Assembly (NCBI GenBank): GCA_023038255.1
Contig: CP082927.1
Coordinates: 1,068,146-1,132,145, forward strand
Length of the DNA stretch: 64,000 nucleotides
Direction: 5' to 3'
DNA from: Candidatus Peribacteria bacterium
GTDB taxonomy: Bacteria > Patescibacteriota > Gracilibacteria > Peribacterales > Peribacteraceae
Part shown: positions 41,347-50,894 of the stretch, one piece after another
Numbering within the stretch: position 1 is the stretch's first letter
Layout of the letters: every line of letters starts with the position of its first letter
The notes under the pieces: model-generated
Told to the model about the DNA's origin: nothing
Database searches by the model: none
Seen by the model: only the letters and a program-made list of their open reading frames with translations
Made by a program: the position numbers and the translations under genes

Positions 41347-42168
41347 CTAGGTCTTTCTGATACTCTCTGCCGCCACCCCCACCGCCATCACCAGCACCCC
41401 AAACAGCAACCCCAAGAACAACCCGATAATCCCAATCCACGACATGGCAATCATGCCACAGACAACCGCACACGTCGCGAGCAGCAGAAACAGCTTGAGT
41501 GGATTGTAATGCGCGATGGATTCAACCATATACTGTAGGGTGCGGAGGCTATCACGGATAATCCTGACTTTGGTGTGGCCGAAGCGTTTGTAGTATTCAA
41601 TAGGAGCATACTGCACTTTCATGCCTGTGAAAAAATACGCAAGCGTCATCGTGGTCGGCAGGCTGAAGCCGTTACAGAGATGCGGGAAATACGGGAGAAT
41701 CTCGCTCCGCCGGAATGCGCGCATGCCGGAGTTAATGTCAGGAATGCGTTTGCCTGTCGCAAATTCAGCAAGGAATCGAAAGACGATCCGTGCCATCCAC
41801 TTCAGCAAACGCCCGTTGTAGGCCTTGCCATGTCTCGCGCCAACGACCAGGTTGTAGCCTTCATCCAGTGCAGTCAGCAAGGTGGCAATGGATGCGACCG
41901 GATAGGTGCCGTCACTATCCATCATGATAATCCGGTCACAGAACGCCTGCTCCACGCCGTCTTTCACGCTCTTCCCCGCCCCCATGTTCAACTGATGACG
42001 AATGAGCTTGGCCCCGTTTTCCTGCGCAATGGCAGCAGTCCGATCCGTTGAGGCATCGTCGACCACGATGATCTCTGCATCCGGGTACGTACGACGAATA
42101 TCCTGCAGCACAGAAGCGATGCCCTCTTCCTCGTTATACGCCGGCAGAATAATGCTGAAAGACGCCAT
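41347..42168 (-). CDS. Glycosyltransferase family 2 with C-terminal membrane segments
   Basis: The 273-residue enzyme starts [21 protein letters not shown] with [24 protein letters not shown] and the metal motif [20 protein letters not shown] and [15 protein letters not shown] are typical of prenyl-phosphate glycosyltransferases. Two closely packed membrane segments end the protein. The start at 42168 is 33 nt inside the longest frame; a TATTCT hexamer ends 8 nt before it. It is divergent from gmd across a 20-bp palindrome. Between its stop and the convergent GT2 gene are 87 bp with only a weak inverted repeat. Confidence 0.88.
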   Translation of the reverse strand: MASFSIILPAYNEEEGIASVLQDIRRTYPDAEIIVVDDASTDRTAAIAQENGAKLIRHQLNMGAGKSVKDGVEQAFCDRIIMMDSDGTYPVASIATLLTALDEGYNLVVGARHGKAYNGRLLKWMARIVFRFLAEFATGKRIPDINSGMRAFRRSEILPYFPHLCNGFSLPTTMTLAYFFTGMKVQYAPIEYYKRFGHTKVRIIRDSLRTLQYMVESIAHYNPLKLFLLLATCAVVCGMIAMSWIGIIGLFLGLLFGVLVMAVGVAAESIRKT

Positions 42169-42176
42169 GGAGGGAC

Positions 42177-42182
42177 AGAATA
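42177..42182 (-). promoter_or_regulatory. -10 hexamer of the 42168 GT2 gene
   Basis: TATTCT on the minus strand, 8 nt before the ATG. The flanking ATATTCTGTCC is identical to that before the WecG-like gene at 8825. Confidence 0.5.
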
Positions 42183-42190
42183 TCCTGTAC

Positions 42191-42210
42191 GGGCATGGCA
42201 TGCCATGCCC
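42191..42210. repeat. Perfect 20-bp palindrome between divergent promoters
   Basis: GGGCATGGCATGCCATGCCC is its own reverse complement. It lies between the -10 hexamers of the GT2 gene (42177-42182) and gmd (42235-42240), where it could be an operator. It may equally be a dispersed palindromic repeat; no second copy was noticed in this window. Confidence 0.7.
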
Positions 42211-42234
42211 CTATCGAAATTTGATGCCGATCTT

Positions 42235-42240
42235 TATACT
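42235..42240 (+). promoter_or_regulatory. -10 hexamer of gmd
   Basis: TATACT ends 6 nt before the ATG at 42247. No convincing -35. Confidence 0.55.
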
Positions 42241-42246
42241 GATTCT

Positions 42247-43278
42247 ATGAAAAAGGCACTGATTACAGGAATCACCGGGCAGGACGGCTCGTATCTGGCA
42301 GAACTGCTGCTGGAAAAAGGCTATGAGGTGCATGGCATTATCAGGCGCTCAAGCACGGTGGTGAAAACACGTCTGGATCATATTTTCCAGGACCCGCACA
42401 CGAAGAACCTGAAACTCTTCATGCATTATGGGGATTTGTCTGATGGAAGTAATTTGAACCGCCTTCTGAAAGACATCCGCCCCGATGAAATTTACCATCT
42501 CGGAGCACAGAGTCACGTGCGCGTGAGTTTCGATATTCCGGAATATACGGGTGATGTGACTGGCCTCGGAACACTGCGCCTGCTGGAGGCAATCCGCGAT
42601 GTCGATTTCCCGGTGAAGTTCTACAACGCTGCGTCGAGCGAGATGTTTGGCAATGCAAAGACGCTGCCGATTACCGAAGAGACACCCTTCCGCCCCGCCT
42701 CCCCCTACGCCATCTCCAAACTGTTCTCGTACTGGATGACGGTCAATTACCGCGAAAGCTACAACCTGTTTGCCGTGAACGGCATTCTCTTCAACCACGA
42801 ATCCCCGCGCCGCGGCGAAACATTCGTGACCCGCAAAATCTCCCGTGGCTTTGCACGCATGCATGCCGGACTGGACACCCTCCTCTACCTCGGAAACCTC
42901 GACGCAAAACGCGACTGGGGATATGCAAAAGAATACGTGGAAGGTATGTGGCTCATGCTGCAGGTAGAGAAGCCAGACGACTACATTCTGGCTACGAATG
43001 AGACCCATACTGTGCGCGAATTTGCAGAAGAGACTGCACGCTTCTTTGGCTATGAACTGCAGTGGAAAGGAAGCGGCGTAGATGAAATCGGGTTCGATGC
43101 AACAAGTGGCAAAGAACTGATCCACATTGATCCGCGCTACTTCCGCCCGACTGAGGTTGATGTCCTTCTGGGTGATGCATCCAAGGCAAAAAAGCTTCTT
43201 GGCTGGGAACCGAAAATCACCTTCACAGAACTCGCCCGCCTGATGGCTGAGGCAGAGCAGTTTGAAAATGCTTCTTAG
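42247..43278 (+). CDS. gmd: GDP-mannose 4,6-dehydratase
   Basis: Converts GDP-D-mannose to GDP-4-keto-6-deoxymannose. The 343 residues begin [30 protein letters not shown], the family signature. [43 protein letters not shown] with the catalytic Thr/Ser region, [19 protein letters not shown], and [17 protein letters not shown] follow. The start at 42247 is set by homology and the -10 six bases upstream; a longer in-frame frame to 42205 has no support. Its product goes to the GDP-fucose synthase encoded convergently next to it; the stops overlap by 4 nt. Confidence 0.97.
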   Translation: MKKALITGITGQDGSYLAELLLEKGYEVHGIIRRSSTVVKTRLDHIFQDPHTKNLKLFMHYGDLSDGSNLNRLLKDIRPDEIYHLGAQSHVRVSFDIPEYTGDVTGLGTLRLLEAIRDVDFPVKFYNAASSEMFGNAKTLPITEETPFRPASPYAISKLFSYWMTVNYRESYNLFAVNGILFNHESPRRGETFVTRKISRGFARMHAGLDTLLYLGNLDAKRDWGYAKEYVEGMWLMLQVEKPDDYILATNETHTVREFAEETARFFGYELQWKGSGVDEIGFDATSGKELIHIDPRYFRPTEVDVLLGDASKAKKLLGWEPKITFTELARLMAEAEQFENAS

Positions 43279-44201
43279 CTCTGTGACTTATACCACGTAA
43301 TAGTATTTTTAATGCCTTCCTCCAGAGGCATGCCCGCACGGAATCCGAAAAGCTCTTCCGCTTTTGATGTATCCAGACAGCGTCGCGGCTGGCCGTTCGG
43401 GACCGATGTATTCCACTGAATGTCGCCTGTGTACCCGATTTCAGCTGCAATGAGGTGTGCAAGATCCTTCACGGCAATCTCACGGCTGGCACCGATATTA
43501 ATAGGCTCAGGACTGTCATACTGCTCTGCGGCAAGCACAATGCCGTTGGCGGCATCATCCACATACAGAAACTCGCGTGTCGGCGTACCATCACCCCAGA
43601 GCATGACGGACGGCGCCCCACTTTCCTGCGCTTCCAGAAATTTCCGGATGAGACCCGGAATGACATGAGAAGTTTCTGGATCAAAGTTATCACGTGGGCC
43701 GTAGAGATTAACCAGAAGCAGATGAATGGAGCGGAAGCCGTACTGCTGACGATATGCATTGCCCTGGACCAGCAGCATTTTCTTTGCGATTCCGTAGGGA
43801 GCATTCACTTTCTCCGGATAGCCGTCCCAGAGTGTTTCTTCCCGCAGAGGAATGGGTGCCCACTCGGGGTATGCACACACCGATCCGACACCGATAAATT
43901 TCTCGACACCGGCCTTGTACGCAAAGTGCTGGGCATTGGTCCCGATGGTCAGGTTGTTATAGTAAAAATCCGCCGGATGCTCACGCGCATCTTTGATTCC
44001 CCCGACATGCGCAGCACAGTGGATGACAATCTCGGGACGCAGATCACGGTACATGGCTTCTGCCGCAACCTGATTGCGAAGATCATATTCCGCACTGCTC
44101 GGCGCAAGAATTTCTCCCGCCCAATCGGTTTTTTTGAGCCTTTCACATACCGCAGATCCCAGGAATCCTTTGCCGCCAGTCACAAGAACGCGTTTGGTCA
44201 T
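43275..44201 (-). CDS. fcl: GDP-L-fucose synthase
   Basis: Epimerase-reductase that makes GDP-L-fucose from the Gmd product. The product is 308 residues from [67 protein letters not shown], the YxxxK motif in [24 protein letters not shown], and [26 protein letters not shown] are all family blocks. The ATG overlaps the stop of the upstream methyltransferase by 4 nt. Confidence 0.95.
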   Translation of the reverse strand: MTKRVLVTGGKGFLGSAVCERLKKTDWAGEILAPSSAEYDLRNQVAAEAMYRDLRPEIVIHCAAHVGGIKDAREHPADFYYNNLTIGTNAQHFAYKAGVEKFIGVGSVCAYPEWAPIPLREETLWDGYPEKVNAPYGIAKKMLLVQGNAYRQQYGFRSIHLLLVNLYGPRDNFDPETSHVIPGLIRKFLEAQESGAPSVMLWGDGTPTREFLYVDDAANGIVLAAEQYDSPEPINIGASREIAVKDLAHLIAAEIGYTGDIQWNTSVPNGQPRRCLDTSKAEELFGFRAGMPLEEGIKNTITWYKSQS

Positions 44202-45457
44202 AGAGAGTCTTTGCCAACCGTCAGAATATCCGGCAGCGGGAATAGTAAATGTCCACCCTTCTCCAGGTATGACCGCATGTTCTGGGTAATAGTAGTGCGG
44301 AAATGCCACGGCAGGACTAGGTAATAGTCGGGGTGACGCGCATCGGCATCGGCCTGGGAGATGATGGGAATATGCGTACCCGGCGTCATTTTGCCGAACT
44401 TATCCGGATTCACTTCCGCAACATACGGAATATCTTCGGCAGTGAATCCGCAGTACTGCAGCACAACATTTCCTTTGGTGGAGGCTCCTAATGCAAACAC
44501 AGTCTTCCCTTTTGCATTGATGGCGTCGATCGTGGCACGGAGATGACGGCGATGCTCTTCCACGCGTGTACGGAACTCTGCATAAACCTGTAATCCATTG
44601 ATGCCAAGCAGCTCCTCATGGTTCCGCAAATCTTCCGCCGCCGTTGTTTTCTGAGCAAGAAGAGGATTGCCTGTTTTCACCGCTGTCACACGGAAGCTTC
44701 CTCCGTTGGCTCCATTCAGACTGACATCCAGAACCGTCATGCCCGCGCGCTCCAGCATCCACTCAATCTGCCGCATGGCGTAGTACTCCAGATGTTCATG
44801 GCAGACTGTGTCGTACGCATTGGCCTCCAGCATGGAGGGCAGGTAGCTCTGCTCAAACAGCCAGAGTCCGTTGTCATCCAGAATAGACGCGATACCGTTC
44901 ACGAACGCCTGCGGATCTTCGAGATCATAAAACATCGCAATCGAGGTGATCACTTTCGCCTTCACCGGACCCAGCTCTTTGGTGAAACGTGCAGCATCAA
45001 AAAAGTGTGGAATAAGCTGCATGTTCTCTTTGTAAAACTCCGAGAAATGCACAGCGCTCGGATCCATGCCGACAAGCCTATATCCCTGTCCATGGAAAAA
45101 CGTGAGAAGCGTTGCATCATTGCTGCCGATATCGAGAATCGTGTCACCTTCCTGAAGGATGCCCCGTGCTTTAATGGAGTCAGCAATACCCTCCAGATGT
45201 TCCACCATCCAGCGATTCAGTCCTGAGCGATACCCGTAATCCTCCCCGTACATCTCTTCCAGATCCCCGCTGTGCTTCAACTGCACAAGTCCGCAGGCAC
45301 CATCTCCTTCACATTTCACCAGTTCCAGCGGCTGCACCTGTACTTCCTCCGAAGTACTTGCAGGGAAAATGCCCGTCAGAGCCTGATTCCCAAGATCAAG
45401 AATGCTCACAAGATGCGTGTTTTTGCAGATTCTGCACTGGGAAATGGCTTGGATCAT
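44198..45457 (-). CDS. SAM-dependent sugar C-methyltransferase-like protein
   Basis: The 419-residue protein has the three-part layout of NDP-sugar C-methyltransferases. An N-terminal zinc-binding region starts CRICKNTHLVSILDLGNQ with later Cys. The central SAM-binding domain has ILDIGSNDATLLTFF, DPSAVHFSEF and EQSYLPSMLEANAYDTVCHEHLEYYA with the conserved His-Glu-His. The C-terminal domain has FALGASTKGNVVLQYCG and NPDKFGKMTPGTHIPI. It would methylate a keto-deoxysugar. Placed upstream of fcl in the same transcript, it may act on the GDP-4-keto intermediate or a dTDP-sugar from the 45547 gene. The start at 45457 is preferred over a frame open to 45496. Confidence 0.9.
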   Translation of the reverse strand: MIQAISQCRICKNTHLVSILDLGNQALTGIFPASTSEEVQVQPLELVKCEGDGACGLVQLKHSGDLEEMYGEDYGYRSGLNRWMVEHLEGIADSIKARGILQEGDTILDIGSNDATLLTFFHGQGYRLVGMDPSAVHFSEFYKENMQLIPHFFDAARFTKELGPVKAKVITSIAMFYDLEDPQAFVNGIASILDDNGLWLFEQSYLPSMLEANAYDTVCHEHLEYYAMRQIEWMLERAGMTVLDVSLNGANGGSFRVTAVKTGNPLLAQKTTAAEDLRNHEELLGINGLQVYAEFRTRVEEHRRHLRATIDAINAKGKTVFALGASTKGNVVLQYCGFTAEDIPYVAEVNPDKFGKMTPGTHIPIISQADADARHPDYYLVLPWHFRTTITQNMRSYLEKGGHLLFPLPDILTVGKDSL

Positions 45458-45546
45458 AAGTGGGTGAACGATAGTGAATTCGCGCGCGTGCCGCAAGGAA
45501 AGCAGTAACTGGAAGAATCGGCGCTTTTCTATTACACTGCCGGTCC

Positions 45547-46482
45547 ATGAAGACGATCGTCGTCACCGGCGGACTGGGCTTTATCGGCTCGTACTTTGTC
45601 GAGCTTGCTCTGCAAAGCGGCTACCATGTCATCAATATCGATAAGCGGACCTATGCCGCACGCACAGATCTGACATTTGAAACACATCCGCATTATGAAT
45701 TTCTGGAACAGGATATCTGCTCCATCAAACACCTGCCCCCGAACGTCGACACCGTGGTGAATTTTGCGGCAGAAAGCCATGTCGACAACTCCATCGTCGC
45801 CAATCAGGTATTTTTTGAAAGCAACACGCGCGGCGTCTATAACCTGCTGGAAATCATCCGTGCAAAAGATGTGAGTGACCGCCCGGAATTCGTGCATATT
45901 TCCACCGATGAAGTCTACGGCAGCATGATGCAGGGCGCAGCGACAGAAGAGCAGGTGCTCTGTCCCAGCAGTCCCTACTCCGCAACAAAGGCAGCCGCAG
46001 ATCAGCTGATTCTTGCCTGGGCAAAAACATACGGCATCCGCTACAAAATCTGCCGCAGCTGCAATAATTACGGATTCGGCCAGTACCCGGAAAAGCTCTT
46101 TGCCAAAACCGTCGTGCATCTGGCCAACAACAAAAAAATGACCGTGCACGGGGACGGCACCTACATCCGCGAATGGCTGTATGCGGCGGATAACGTCCGG
46201 GCTATCCTGCAGATTATGGAGCAGGGCGGTGAGAATGAAATCTATAACATTTCCTCCAACGAGGAATACAGCGTGATGGATGTGGTGCAGATGATTGTGG
46301 AAGTCATGAAGCCCGGCGAGAACTGGGAAAACTGGGTGGAGCGCATTGAAAACCGGCAGGGGCAGGACGGACGCTACTCGGTGGATTGCAGCAAACTACG
46401 GGCACTCGGATGGAAACCGACAGTTGCCCTGAAGGACTACATCCCGACCTATATCGATCTCTACCAAAAAGCCAATGGATAA
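45547..46482 (+). CDS. dTDP-glucose 4,6-dehydratase-like SDR
   Basis: A 311-residue SDR with RmlB-type blocks: KTIVVTGGLGFIGSYFVELAL, VVNFAAESHVDNSIVANQVFFESNTRG, FVHISTDEVYG with Asp-Glu after Thr, YSATKAAADQLILAWAKTYG, and RSCNNYGFGQYPEKLFAKTV. It is divergent from the methyltransferase gene. The next gene overlaps by 8 nt and encodes a ketoisomerase, so the pair makes a dTDP-3-keto-6-deoxyhexose. Confidence 0.9.
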   Translation: MKTIVVTGGLGFIGSYFVELALQSGYHVINIDKRTYAARTDLTFETHPHYEFLEQDICSIKHLPPNVDTVVNFAAESHVDNSIVANQVFFESNTRGVYNLLEIIRAKDVSDRPEFVHISTDEVYGSMMQGAATEEQVLCPSSPYSATKAAADQLILAWAKTYGIRYKICRSCNNYGFGQYPEKLFAKTVVHLANNKKMTVHGDGTYIREWLYAADNVRAILQIMEQGGENEIYNISSNEEYSVMDVVQMIVEVMKPGENWENWVERIENRQGQDGRYSVDCSKLRALGWKPTVALKDYIPTYIDLYQKANG

Positions 46483-46894
46483 TGCCCTGTACAAGTGGAT
46501 CACCATTGAAAGCCATGGAAAGAATGTGGGTGATTTACTGATGTTCGAGGAAGGCACAAATCTTCCTTTTAGGATCGGGAAAGTACTGGTCGTCAAAAAT
46601 GTCCCGACGGATGCAGTCCGCGGAAAACATGCGCATAAAACGGTCAAAGAAATTGTGGTTCCACTGCAGGGAGGATGCGTGGTCGATGTGACCGACGGCA
46701 CACGGACAGAAAGCGTCACGCTCGATTCTCCGGGAAAACCGCTCCTGCTGCCCGCACTCGTCTGGCGGACTCTGCATCATTTCCAGCCGGATACCATTCT
46801 GCTGATTGTTGCGGATGGTCCGTACGACGAAGCAGATTATCTGCGCAATTACGATGAATTTCTGGCGTATCTGGCTCAGCAGAAAAAAGACTGA
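46475..46894 (+). CDS. dTDP-sugar 3,4-ketoisomerase (FdtA/QdtA-like cupin)
   Basis: A 139-residue single-cupin protein with LLMFEEGTNLPFRIGKVLVVKNVPTDAVRGKHAHKTVKE, where the RGKHAHK motif carries the conserved His pair of the family. Later blocks are LLLPALVWRTLHHFQPDTILLIVADGPYDEADYLRNYDEFLAYL. It shifts the keto group of the dTDP-4-keto sugar from the upstream dehydratase, a step toward 3-amino sugars. No aminotransferase is in the window. Confidence 0.9.
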   Translation: MDNALYKWITIESHGKNVGDLLMFEEGTNLPFRIGKVLVVKNVPTDAVRGKHAHKTVKEIVVPLQGGCVVDVTDGTRTESVTLDSPGKPLLLPALVWRTLHHFQPDTILLIVADGPYDEADYLRNYDEFLAYLAQQKKD

Positions 46895-46900
46895 TCCTAT

Positions 46901-48991
46901 TTAGCGCCTGAACCGGTGACGCAGAACATGGGACACAAAAAGCGGATTTCTGATGAGCGCGTTTGCATAGAGCCACACCGACAACAGACGTGACTGCCGT
47001 GCCGCATGACGGGCAAGCAGGCACAGATATTCCGATACGCTGTGACGGACAATCTGCGCATCGCGCACAGACAGCCGGCGGTTTCTTCTGAATGCACGAT
47101 GCAGACGCAGGCAGAGCGCGGCAGCCATGCGAACCTGTGACAGGCTCACCGGTTCGCTGCCATCCATCGCCAGCCGCAATGCACGGACAGATTCCGCCGG
47201 AACAGGCTCTTTCAAAAGAGAGGTAGACAGCCTTCCAATGACAGAACAGGCAGTGTCTTCTTCCGCAGCCTTGTGACGTGATGTGAAATTACCATCCCAC
47301 ACACGATACTGTGCGAGGACTTCGGGAATATTAGCGATTGCATGGGACTGACTCAGGCGCGCGAGGAAATCATAATCCTCCGACGCTTCATCGTGGTACC
47401 AGCCCAGCTGCTCAAATGTATCGCGACGAATGAGTGTCGCACAGGCTGCAAGCGGATTGCGGAAATGCAGCAGCCAGGCGATGAGTGCAGGCGATGACGG
47501 ATGACGAAGAATGCCGGTTACGGTTCCGTCGCCATCGATGATATCGACCCAGCTGCCAACGGCTGCAATGTCCGGGTGGGCATCCAGAAAATTCACCCCC
47601 TTCCACAGGCGCTGCGGCAGGCTGATGTCATCCGCGCCGGTGATGGCGATATATCTACCACGAGCCAGCGCGAAACCTGCATTGAATGCAGCGATTTTTC
47701 CGGCATTGGGTGACAGGCGGTGCAAGCGGATACGTGCATCTGTTGCCGCATACCGCGCGATGATTGCAGGCGTGTCATCGGTAGATCCGTCATCCACAAT
47801 GATGCATTCGAAATCCCGGAATTGCTGGGCGAGAATACTTTCGATGGTCTGTCCGACAAAGCGCGCCCCGTTATACACCGGCACAATCACGCTCACGACA
47901 GGATCTGTGACGGCCAGTGTCACGTCCGTAGATGTTCCCGCAGGAACATCCCCTGCCAACACAGCGGCGGGATCTGGAGTCGAAAAGCCCATTGCTGCAA
48001 ACATCGCATGGAAGCGGTGAATGTAGGTATGTTCCTGCATCGTGCGCTCGTATCCGCTCCGGGCAATGGCGGCGCGTTCCTCTTCATATGAAAGGTAGTA
48101 CCGTACTTTTTCCACCAGATCGTCTGTAGACGTAAAGACCGCAACATCTTTTCCAGGAGTGTAATAATCAGGAAGAAGCGGGGCATCGCCAGTGAGCAGA
48201 AAGCCGCCGCATGCCGGCACTTCGAGCAAGCGCCCTTTAATCTGTTTCGGGAACTTCAGGCCGATTTTTCCTTTCCACCCCGGACGCACGGACGCATCGG
48301 AAAAATTCAGATTGATGCGGCTGCGACCGAAGACCTCCACCATTTCAGACTGGGATAACCTGCCACCCTCCCATCCACGCCCCCACGTACGGACGGAAAA
48401 ACCTTCTTTTTTCAGGCGCTCAATAGCCGCTCCTCTCCCGCCGTACGATCGCCCGACAAAGGTGACATCGTAGAGCGGCGCATTCGTATTTTTTGTATAG
48501 AGAAAAGGATTACACGCCCAACGAACGTACTCCGCATGCGCCGCACCCAACCGGCGGTAAAGCGGAACACAGTGCTTATCAACCGTGAAAATCCAGTCGA
48601 AGGAGCGGGCCCATCTGCTCGAAAATCCGCGGAAGCGGAATGTGTCGTCACAGAACCAGTTCAGGGTGACCGTTTCGGTCTGCTCGGTGATGGCACGCAT
48701 GACATCTTTGTCGATCTCATTTTTGTAGAGCGAACAAAAAAGAATATCCGGTTTTTCGCGGTCAACAGTCTCCCGCAGCAGACGATTCATAGCGGTCCGT
48801 CCGTGCTCTTTCAGAAGAGTCATGAAATCGAAATACAGCACCTCGCACCCCATGCGCACCAGCGCATCATGAAACTGATAGTGCTCATACCCATACCCCT
48901 GTTCCTGCACGCCGTAATCATATTTCATAACAGCAAGCAGAACTTTCAGGCGCCTGCCTGACTGCGCCGATGCAGAAGAATCATGAGTCAC
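46901..48991 (-). CDS. Two-domain glycosyltransferase (GT-B CgeB-like plus GT2)
   Basis: A 696-residue fusion. Residues ~15-350 form a GT-B-like half with LLAVMKYDYGVQEQGYGYEHYQFHDAL, a DXD-free NWFCDDTFRFRGFSSRW region and GRLLEVPACGGFLLTGDAPLLPDYYTPGKDVAVF, as in CgeB/DUF3880-type proteins. From ~367 a GT2 domain follows with VSVIVPVYNGARFVGQTIESIL, VDDGSTDDTPAIIARY and ITGADDISLP. A basic helical tail ends the protein. It would add two sugars in sequence. The start codon is GTG at 48991, 6 nt after the ABC transporter stop, so they are co-transcribed. Confidence 0.84.
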   Translation of the reverse strand: MTHDSSASAQSGRRLKVLLAVMKYDYGVQEQGYGYEHYQFHDALVRMGCEVLYFDFMTLLKEHGRTAMNRLLRETVDREKPDILFCSLYKNEIDKDVMRAITEQTETVTLNWFCDDTFRFRGFSSRWARSFDWIFTVDKHCVPLYRRLGAAHAEYVRWACNPFLYTKNTNAPLYDVTFVGRSYGGRGAAIERLKKEGFSVRTWGRGWEGGRLSQSEMVEVFGRSRINLNFSDASVRPGWKGKIGLKFPKQIKGRLLEVPACGGFLLTGDAPLLPDYYTPGKDVAVFTSTDDLVEKVRYYLSYEEERAAIARSGYERTMQEHTYIHRFHAMFAAMGFSTPDPAAVLAGDVPAGTSTDVTLAVTDPVVSVIVPVYNGARFVGQTIESILAQQFRDFECIIVDDGSTDDTPAIIARYAATDARIRLHRLSPNAGKIAAFNAGFALARGRYIAITGADDISLPQRLWKGVNFLDAHPDIAAVGSWVDIIDGDGTVTGILRHPSSPALIAWLLHFRNPLAACATLIRRDTFEQLGWYHDEASEDYDFLARLSQSHAIANIPEVLAQYRVWDGNFTSRHKAAEEDTACSVIGRLSTSLLKEPVPAESVRALRLAMDGSEPVSLSQVRMAAALCLRLHRAFRRNRRLSVRDAQIVRHSVSEYLCLLARHAARQSRLLSVWLYANALIRNPLFVSHVLRHRFRR

Positions 48992-48997
48992 GCGCGA

Positions 48998-50806
48998 TCA
49001 GGAGAATTTCTGAGCTTCCCAGTACGAATGGAATACCCCCTTCTTGGCGAGCAGCTCATCAAGTGATCCCTGTTCCACACATTTGCCGTGTTCAATGACG
49101 ACAATGTTGTCTGCGTTCTTGATGGTTGAGAGCCTGTGTGCGATGACGATCGACGTTTTGCCCTTGGTCACTTTATCGATGGCAGACTGAATGAGGGCTT
49201 CCGTACGGCTATCGAGAGAACTGGTTGCTTCGTCCAGAATGAGAATATCGGCACCCTTCAAAAGCGCGCGTGCAATGGAGACACGCTGCTTCTCACCACC
49301 CGAGAGCTGCACGCCGCGGTCACCGACAATGGTATCGAGCCCCTGAGGAAGCTTCGCGACAAACTCGGAGAGAGATGCTTCCGCCACTGCGTCTTCAATC
49401 TGTTTTTTGGTAACATCTTTGAATCCGTACGCAATGTTATTGCCAATCGTATCATTGAAAAGCAGCGTATCCTGACTCACCAGTGCCATACGGGAGCGGA
49501 GTGATTCGAGGGTGAATGCGCGGATATCGGTACCATCCACAAACAGCATATCCGGACCGCAGTCGTAGTACCGCATCAGGATACTCATCAGCGTGGTTTT
49601 GCCCGAACCCGTTGGACCGACAATGGCGGTCATTTTGCTCTTCTCAATGGAGAACGAAATATCAGTAAGCACTTCGCGGCTTTCGGGATACGAGAAATGG
49701 AAGTGCTTGAAATCGATGGATTTTTTGAGGCCCGCAAATTCTTTCGATCCGCCGGGAACACTGAATTTTTCCTCATTATTGAAGATCTTCAGAATCTCCG
49801 TGACAGGCCCGGACGCACTCGCGATCTGTGAGCGGAAACCGGTCAGTGTGGAAAACTTGATCGCTGAGTTCATGACCAGATAGAAATACACGATCATGGT
49901 GGACGGCGTCAGCTGGGACCCTGGGAGCAGAAAGAGGATGACGCCAAAGAGTGCGATCATGGCCACGAGTGTTTCGAGTTCGTTGATGGGATTGACCATG
50001 TTGAAGAAAATGCTGTTTTTGAACCACGTGGCGGACAGCTGATCGCTGAGCTTTTTGTACCTCCCCTGCTCCAGAGACTGGGCATTATGCGCGAGCACGA
50101 CCGGAATCATGGTGAGGATTTCGATGGATTTTTTCTGGAGTGTTTTGGATGCATCGGCAATCTGTGCGGAAATAGCGCGGATCTTTTTGATGACAAAAGA
50201 GACAGTGAAGTGCAGCACCAAAAAGAGAGGAATCGCATACGCGGTGAGCTGCCACGACAGCGTGCACATGATGATGAAGTACGTGAGAACGGAAAACGCC
50301 TGGCTCAGATACCGGTCGAAGCCGATCAGCGGATTCATCGCAAGCTCGGTAAATGTCGTGAGCACGGTGTTATGGTGACCGATGGTGGAGCGGTCAAAGA
50401 AGAACTTTCCGAAGGTCAGGTAGCGGGAGAAAATCTGTTTGCGGAGATGATGTGCGGTGCGATACGCCAGAAAACACATGCTGAGCATGGACACATACCG
50501 GAGCAGATTTTTAGATACGACCGCAACCACAAACACCGTCAGAATAAAAAGAAGGACCGCCTGATCCGTCGCACTCCAGGATGCAGGAAAATAGGACAAA
50601 ATCTCCGTGGTCTGCGCATTTGCACGGATGAAACTGAAATCACGGTTAAAGAGCCCCTGCACAATCGGTACAAGAAGCAGAACGCTGATTCCTTCGAATG
50701 CGGCAGCAACAGCGGAAAGCAGTCCCGGCACAATAAAATACGCAGGCTTCATGCCCGCATTGCGCAGCATCATGAACATCTGCCGGAAATTCGACCATTC
50801 ACCCAT
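48998..50806 (-). CDS. ABC transporter, fused permease and ATPase (lipid/glycan flippase type)
   Basis: A 602-residue half transporter from MGEWSNFRQMFMMLR. Six membrane segments lie in residues ~20-320. The ATPase domain has Walker A GPTGSGKTTL, Q-loop LVSQDTLLFNDT, signature LSGGEKQR, Walker B ADILILDEATSSLD and the His switch IAHR. It is of the MsbA/PglK type, which flips prenyl- or lipid-linked glycans. The start at 50806 is set by a TATACT six bases upstream; the frame is open to 50896 but that would overlap the divergent gene. Position next to glycosyltransferases supports the flippase role. Confidence 0.93.
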   Translation of the reverse strand: MGEWSNFRQMFMMLRNAGMKPAYFIVPGLLSAVAAAFEGISVLLLVPIVQGLFNRDFSFIRANAQTTEILSYFPASWSATDQAVLLFILTVFVVAVVSKNLLRYVSMLSMCFLAYRTAHHLRKQIFSRYLTFGKFFFDRSTIGHHNTVLTTFTELAMNPLIGFDRYLSQAFSVLTYFIIMCTLSWQLTAYAIPLFLVLHFTVSFVIKKIRAISAQIADASKTLQKKSIEILTMIPVVLAHNAQSLEQGRYKKLSDQLSATWFKNSIFFNMVNPINELETLVAMIALFGVILFLLPGSQLTPSTMIVYFYLVMNSAIKFSTLTGFRSQIASASGPVTEILKIFNNEEKFSVPGGSKEFAGLKKSIDFKHFHFSYPESREVLTDISFSIEKSKMTAIVGPTGSGKTTLMSILMRYYDCGPDMLFVDGTDIRAFTLESLRSRMALVSQDTLLFNDTIGNNIAYGFKDVTKKQIEDAVAEASLSEFVAKLPQGLDTIVGDRGVQLSGGEKQRVSIARALLKGADILILDEATSSLDSRTEALIQSAIDKVTKGKTSIVIAHRLSTIKNADNIVVIEHGKCVEQGSLDELLAKKGVFHSYWEAQKFS

Positions 50807-50812
50807 AGAGTA

Positions 50813-50818
50813 AGTATA
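50813..50818 (-). promoter_or_regulatory. -10 hexamer of the ABC transporter gene
   Basis: TATACT on the minus strand ends 6 nt before the ATG at 50806; it decides the start. Confidence 0.6.
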
Positions 50819-50882
50819 GAGAAGGTCAGCGGTCAGGATAAGGGGAAGGAATGCGATTTTTTGCGTACGAAGCGTCAATCGG

Positions 50883-50888
50883 TACAAT
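50883..50888 (+). promoter_or_regulatory. -10 hexamer of the 50895 gene
   Basis: TACAAT ends 6 nt before the ATG. A weak TTGCGT at 50861-50866 lies 16 nt upstream. Confidence 0.55.
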
Positions 50889-50894
50889 CCAGTC

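Noticed and set aside
41278-41356. Inverted repeat AAAGACCT/AGGTCTTT between convergent GT2 genes as a terminator
   Set aside because: Only 8 bp of stem with a ~61-nt loop, and one arm overlaps a stop codon; too weak to call.
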